This document shows positions 26,098-28,542 of a stretch of 28,542 bases of DNA, one piece after another. The position numbers were made by a program, and so were the translations under genes. The first letter of the stretch is position 1, and each line of letters begins with the position of its first letter. A model generated the notes under the pieces. The model was given only the letters and a program-made list of their open reading frames with translations, searched no databases and was not told where the DNA came from. This stretch comes from a virus. The DNA is taken from positions 1 to 28,542 of the IMG/VR virus record IMGVR_UViG_3300027833_000181; one strand, 5' to 3'.

Positions 26098-28341
26098 ATG
26101 TCTACGATTACTACAAGGGCAGGCAAAGGCTCGCCCCTTACAAATAATGAAGTTGATGCTAACTTTACCAATCTAAATACCGATAAGGCCGAGCTTTCTG
26201 GCGCGGCTTTCACTGGTGCTATTACTACTAATTCTACGGTTGATGGTGTAGATATTGCGACAAGAGATGCAATTTTAACAAGCACAACTGCAACCGCTGA
26301 TGCTGCCTTGCCCAAAACTGGCGGTGCAATGACAGGTGCTATCACGACTAACAGCACTTTTGATGGCGTAGACATAGCAACACGGGACGCGGTTCTCACA
26401 AGTACCACAACTACTGCTGACGCGGCACTTCCAAAAGCTGGCGGTGCAATGACAGGAGCTATTACTACCAATTCTACCTTTGATGGTAGAGATGTAGCTA
26501 CTGATGGCACTAAGCTAGACGGCATTGAAGCTGGTGCTACCGCAGACCAAACAGATGCAGAGATTCGCGCAGCAGTTGAAGCCGCTACAGATTCTAATGT
26601 GTTTACAGACGCTGACCACAGTAAGTTAAATGCTATTGAAGCCCTTGCAGACGTAACAGACACAGCCAACGTGACAGCCGCTGGTGCCTTAATGGACAGC
26701 GAGTTGACTAGCGAAGCCTCCGTAAAGGCTTTGAATCAGGGTGTTGCTACTACTGACAGCCCTACGTTTGTAGGCTTAACAACCTCTGGCGAAATCACAG
26801 CCAACGGTGGCATAGCATTGGGCGACGGTGATGAATTAACACTAGGCGATAGTGACGAATTTAAAATTAAGCATCACGCTTCTGGCTACACGCATTTACA
26901 GAACACAGTAGGCACATTGTACATTGACAGTGACAGCGTGACTTTCCGTGATGATGATGGCTCTCCATCTAATATGGTCATAAGCCAAACAGGCATAGAC
27001 GTTACTGGCACAGCCACGATGGATGGGTTGGATTTAGGTGCTACAACAGATGCGGCAACCGTATCAACAACACCAGCGGACTATCAACTGCAATTAGGGG
27101 CAGCCAATAGCACAACTGGAGATATTGGTCAGAACATTTCTTTTGGCACTGGCGGAAATGTTACCGCCTCCATCAACAGTTATGACGCAGGTTCAAGTGC
27201 TGCAACTGGATTAGCGTTTTTTACTGGGACTAGCTCGACACTTAGAAGATATTTTAATATCACCGCTGGCGGCGATGTGTCGCTGTATGAGAACACAGGC
27301 ACAACGCCTAAGTTCTTCTGGGATGCGTCTGCGGAGTCTTTGGGTATTGGTACTAGTTCGCCTAGTACGCGCCTAACAGTAGGTGACGGAGTTAGTTCTG
27401 AAGCAATAAAAGTTAACGCGGGTTCAGGTTGGGCTGACCTTAGGTTACACAGTGCCTCCGCTAACGGAGGTAGTATCTATTTTAACGATGGAGCAGACGC
27501 AGGACAGATTTTCTATTACCACGTTGAGGATTCTATGCGGTTCCATACTGCTACAGAAGAACGCATTCGCATCGATTCCAGCGGTAACTTTCTACACGGG
27601 AAAACCGGTCTAGCAATAGCGCAAGAAGGTATTGTCTTTGAGAGAGGCGGTGCCGCAGAGTTTACAACAGATGCTGCGAGAGTAATGCGCCTTAACCGCA
27701 CCTCTAGTGATGGTAGTGTTCTTGAGTTTAACAAGGACGGCACAACCGTAGGTAGTATTGGTACTAAAACAGGTTCCGTGTACATAGGCACAGGCGATGC
27801 AGGAATAGGGTTCAACCATCACGGTGGCGGTAATTTAGACGCTATTATGCCTTACTCAATAACAGCAGGTGCTTTTCAAAATGGAGCAGTTGACATTGGT
27901 GGCTCCAGTAACCGCTTCAAAGACCTCTACCTATCGTCGGGTGTCTACTTAGGCGGCACAGGTGCTGCTAATAAGCTGGATGACTATGAGGAGGGGACTT
28001 GGACTCTTGCTTCTACTACAACTGGAGTAACTATAAGCTCGCAGAGTTGTAGATATACAAAGGTAGGTCGTTTAGTAACACTAACTGGCTCTATAATTTT
28101 CTCAGCGTTGCCCTCAAATATTTCAACTATGTCATTATCAGGAGCGCCCTTTAATTGTTGGGGAGAACACACCGCAGGAATTGTCAGAGAAGTTACCGCT
28201 GTAGGCGCAATTTACGTTCTTCAAATAAATGCAAATTCAACTAGTTTTGGAATGAACTCCTACAGTGGGGTTGCTAACGGCTCAGCTCGCATCTTTGCTA
28301 TCAACGAAGGCTACAACTTTTCATTGACTTACACAGTTTAA
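26098..28341 (+). CDS. Tail fibre protein with N-terminal 40-residue repeats
   Basis: The 747-aa protein starts TITTRAGKGSPLTNNEVDAN, then two full 40-aa repeats (41-80, 81-120) and the start of a third, each reading AITTNST-DG-D-AT. Next come EAGATADQTDAEIRAAVEAA, DSPTFVGLTTSGEITANGGI and long beta-rich repeats (LRLHSASANGGSIYFNDGAD). The C-terminus has FKDLYLSSGVYLGGTGAANK and LDDYEEGTWT before the last 110 residues. This is the typical layout of marine phage side fibres. I see no S74 chaperone peptidase at the end. The terminal domain is the likely receptor-binding part. Confidence 0.82.
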   Translation: MSTITTRAGKGSPLTNNEVDANFTNLNTDKAELSGAAFTGAITTNSTVDGVDIATRDAILTSTTATADAALPKTGGAMTGAITTNSTFDGVDIATRDAVLTSTTTTADAALPKAGGAMTGAITTNSTFDGRDVATDGTKLDGIEAGATADQTDAEIRAAVEAATDSNVFTDADHSKLNAIEALADVTDTANVTAAGALMDSELTSEASVKALNQGVATTDSPTFVGLTTSGEITANGGIALGDGDELTLGDSDEFKIKHHASGYTHLQNTVGTLYIDSDSVTFRDDDGSPSNMVISQTGIDVTGTATMDGLDLGATTDAATVSTTPADYQLQLGAANSTTGDIGQNISFGTGGNVTASINSYDAGSSAATGLAFFTGTSSTLRRYFNITAGGDVSLYENTGTTPKFFWDASAESLGIGTSSPSTRLTVGDGVSSEAIKVNAGSGWADLRLHSASANGGSIYFNDGADAGQIFYYHVEDSMRFHTATEERIRIDSSGNFLHGKTGLAIAQEGIVFERGGAAEFTTDAARVMRLNRTSSDGSVLEFNKDGTTVGSIGTKTGSVYIGTGDAGIGFNHHGGGNLDAIMPYSITAGAFQNGAVDIGGSSNRFKDLYLSSGVYLGGTGAANKLDDYEEGTWTLASTTTGVTISSQSCRYTKVGRLVTLTGSIIFSALPSNISTMSLSGAPFNCWGEHTAGIVREVTAVGAIYVLQINANSTSFGMNSYSGVANGSARIFAINEGYNFSLTYTV
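26218..26487 (+). repeat. 120-bp coding repeats in the tail fibre gene
   Basis: Units at 26218-26337 and 26338-26457, and the first 30 bases of a third at 26458, encode the 40-aa repeats. Units one and two agree at 36 of 40 residues but use different codons at 23 of those 36, while GGCGGTGCAATGACAGG near each unit end is identical. Confidence 0.8.
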
Positions 28342-28350
28342 CACCCATAC

Positions 28351-28368
28351 GCCTAGTGGACTCTAGGC
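28351..28368. repeat. Intergenic hairpin between the fibre gene and the last gene
   Basis: GCCTAG, loop TGGACT, CTAGGC is a perfect 6-bp hairpin ten bases after the fibre stop. No T-run follows, so it is more likely an mRNA processing or stability element than a terminator. Confidence 0.5.
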
Positions 28369-28386
28369 ACAGACAGGAGCAACACA

Positions 28387-28542
28387 ATGGCTTTAGAAAA
28401 AGTAATATCAGAAGACAAGATTGAAATCGTAGGCGACTACAAAGCAGTACAAGTACGAACCTGCACCAAGGTACTAGAGGACGGCGTAGAGCTATCTTCA
28501 GGCTACCATCGCCACGTTATAACCGCAGGTGATGACTACAGC
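28387..28542 (+). CDS. Hypothetical protein downstream of the tail fibre (partial)
   Basis: The frame is open from the ATG to the window edge (52 codons), starting MALEKVISEDKIEIVGDYKA, then VQVRTCTKVLEDGVELSSGY and HRHVITAGDDYS. Caps of this type after fibre genes are common in phages and are annotated as hypothetical. AGGAG lies eight bases upstream of the ATG. The 3' part is outside the window. Confidence 0.7.
   Translation, partial: MALEKVISEDKIEIVGDYKAVQVRTCTKVLEDGVELSSGYHRHVITAGDDYS

Noticed and set aside
26067-26669. 200-aa minus-strand frame
   Set aside because: It is antisense to the tail fibre repeats and inherits a false repeat pattern from them; there is no independent signal.
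1-28542. CRISPR arrays, insertion sequences, integrase or attachment sites
   Set aside because: No regularly spaced direct repeats, transposase or tyrosine/serine recombinase motifs were seen on either strand.

Overview
This window is a 28.5 kb piece of a tailed double-stranded DNA bacteriophage genome (Caudoviricetes). The tail tube protein, tape measure protein, G/GT-type tail chaperone and J-like tip protein predict a long flexible non-contractile tail (siphovirus). Several things point to a Gram-negative, probably gammaproteobacterial and plausibly marine host: ERF, YqaJ, NinB and NinG recombination genes; sigma-70-like promoters with a TTTACA -35 box; strong GGAGG ribosome sites; and marine-type tail fibre motifs. 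The host assignment is inference. No integrase, tRNA, CRISPR array or insertion sequence was seen. The window starts and ends inside genes, so it is not a complete genome.

Layout. (1) 1-1028: the end of a preceding gene, then a lysis cassette (small membrane protein, three-TM holin, M15 peptidase endolysin). (2) 1045-1412: a self-contained leftward unit with its own promoter, one 82-aa gene and a terminator. (3) 1477-1567: an extended -10 promoter feeding a roughly 75-nt leader or small RNA that ends in a strong terminator and has mutually exclusive folds. (4) 1588-3537: the rightward early operon, two small genes and then ERF annealing protein, YqaJ exonuclease and an SSB-like protein. (5) 3601-4149: an XRE-type regulator followed by a gene-free stretch that looks like a promoter-driven structured RNA. 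(6) 4150-7872: replication and recombination genes in tightly overlapping order (DnaT-like protein, a Cys-rich HTH protein, NinB, a metallophosphoesterase, a hidden 59-aa Cys protein, DUF3310, NinG). (7) 7936-9769: accessory small genes behind two homologous promoter-leader cassettes, including three small membrane proteins. (8) 9770-10162: a non-coding region with two tandem hairpin or pseudoknot repeats showing compensatory base changes, and a promoter for the late genes. (9) 10163-19614: packaging, head and tail genes up to the tape measure, including a -1 frameshift site between the two tail chaperone frames. (10) 19618-28542: tail tip, a GNAT acetyltransferase, J-like tip protein, tail fibre genes and a partial gene at the end.

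How it fits together. Short overlaps (ATGA, GTGA, TTGA, TAATG) imply extensive translational coupling. UNCG-loop terminators punctuate the map at 1876, 8593 and 15773, the last directly after the major capsid gene. The two most abundant virion proteins, capsid and tail tube, share a nearly identical ribosome-binding leader. The best candidates for undescribed biology are RNA-level: the tandem covarying elements at 9794-9893, the structured region at 3858-4016, and the attenuator-like element at 1491-1567.
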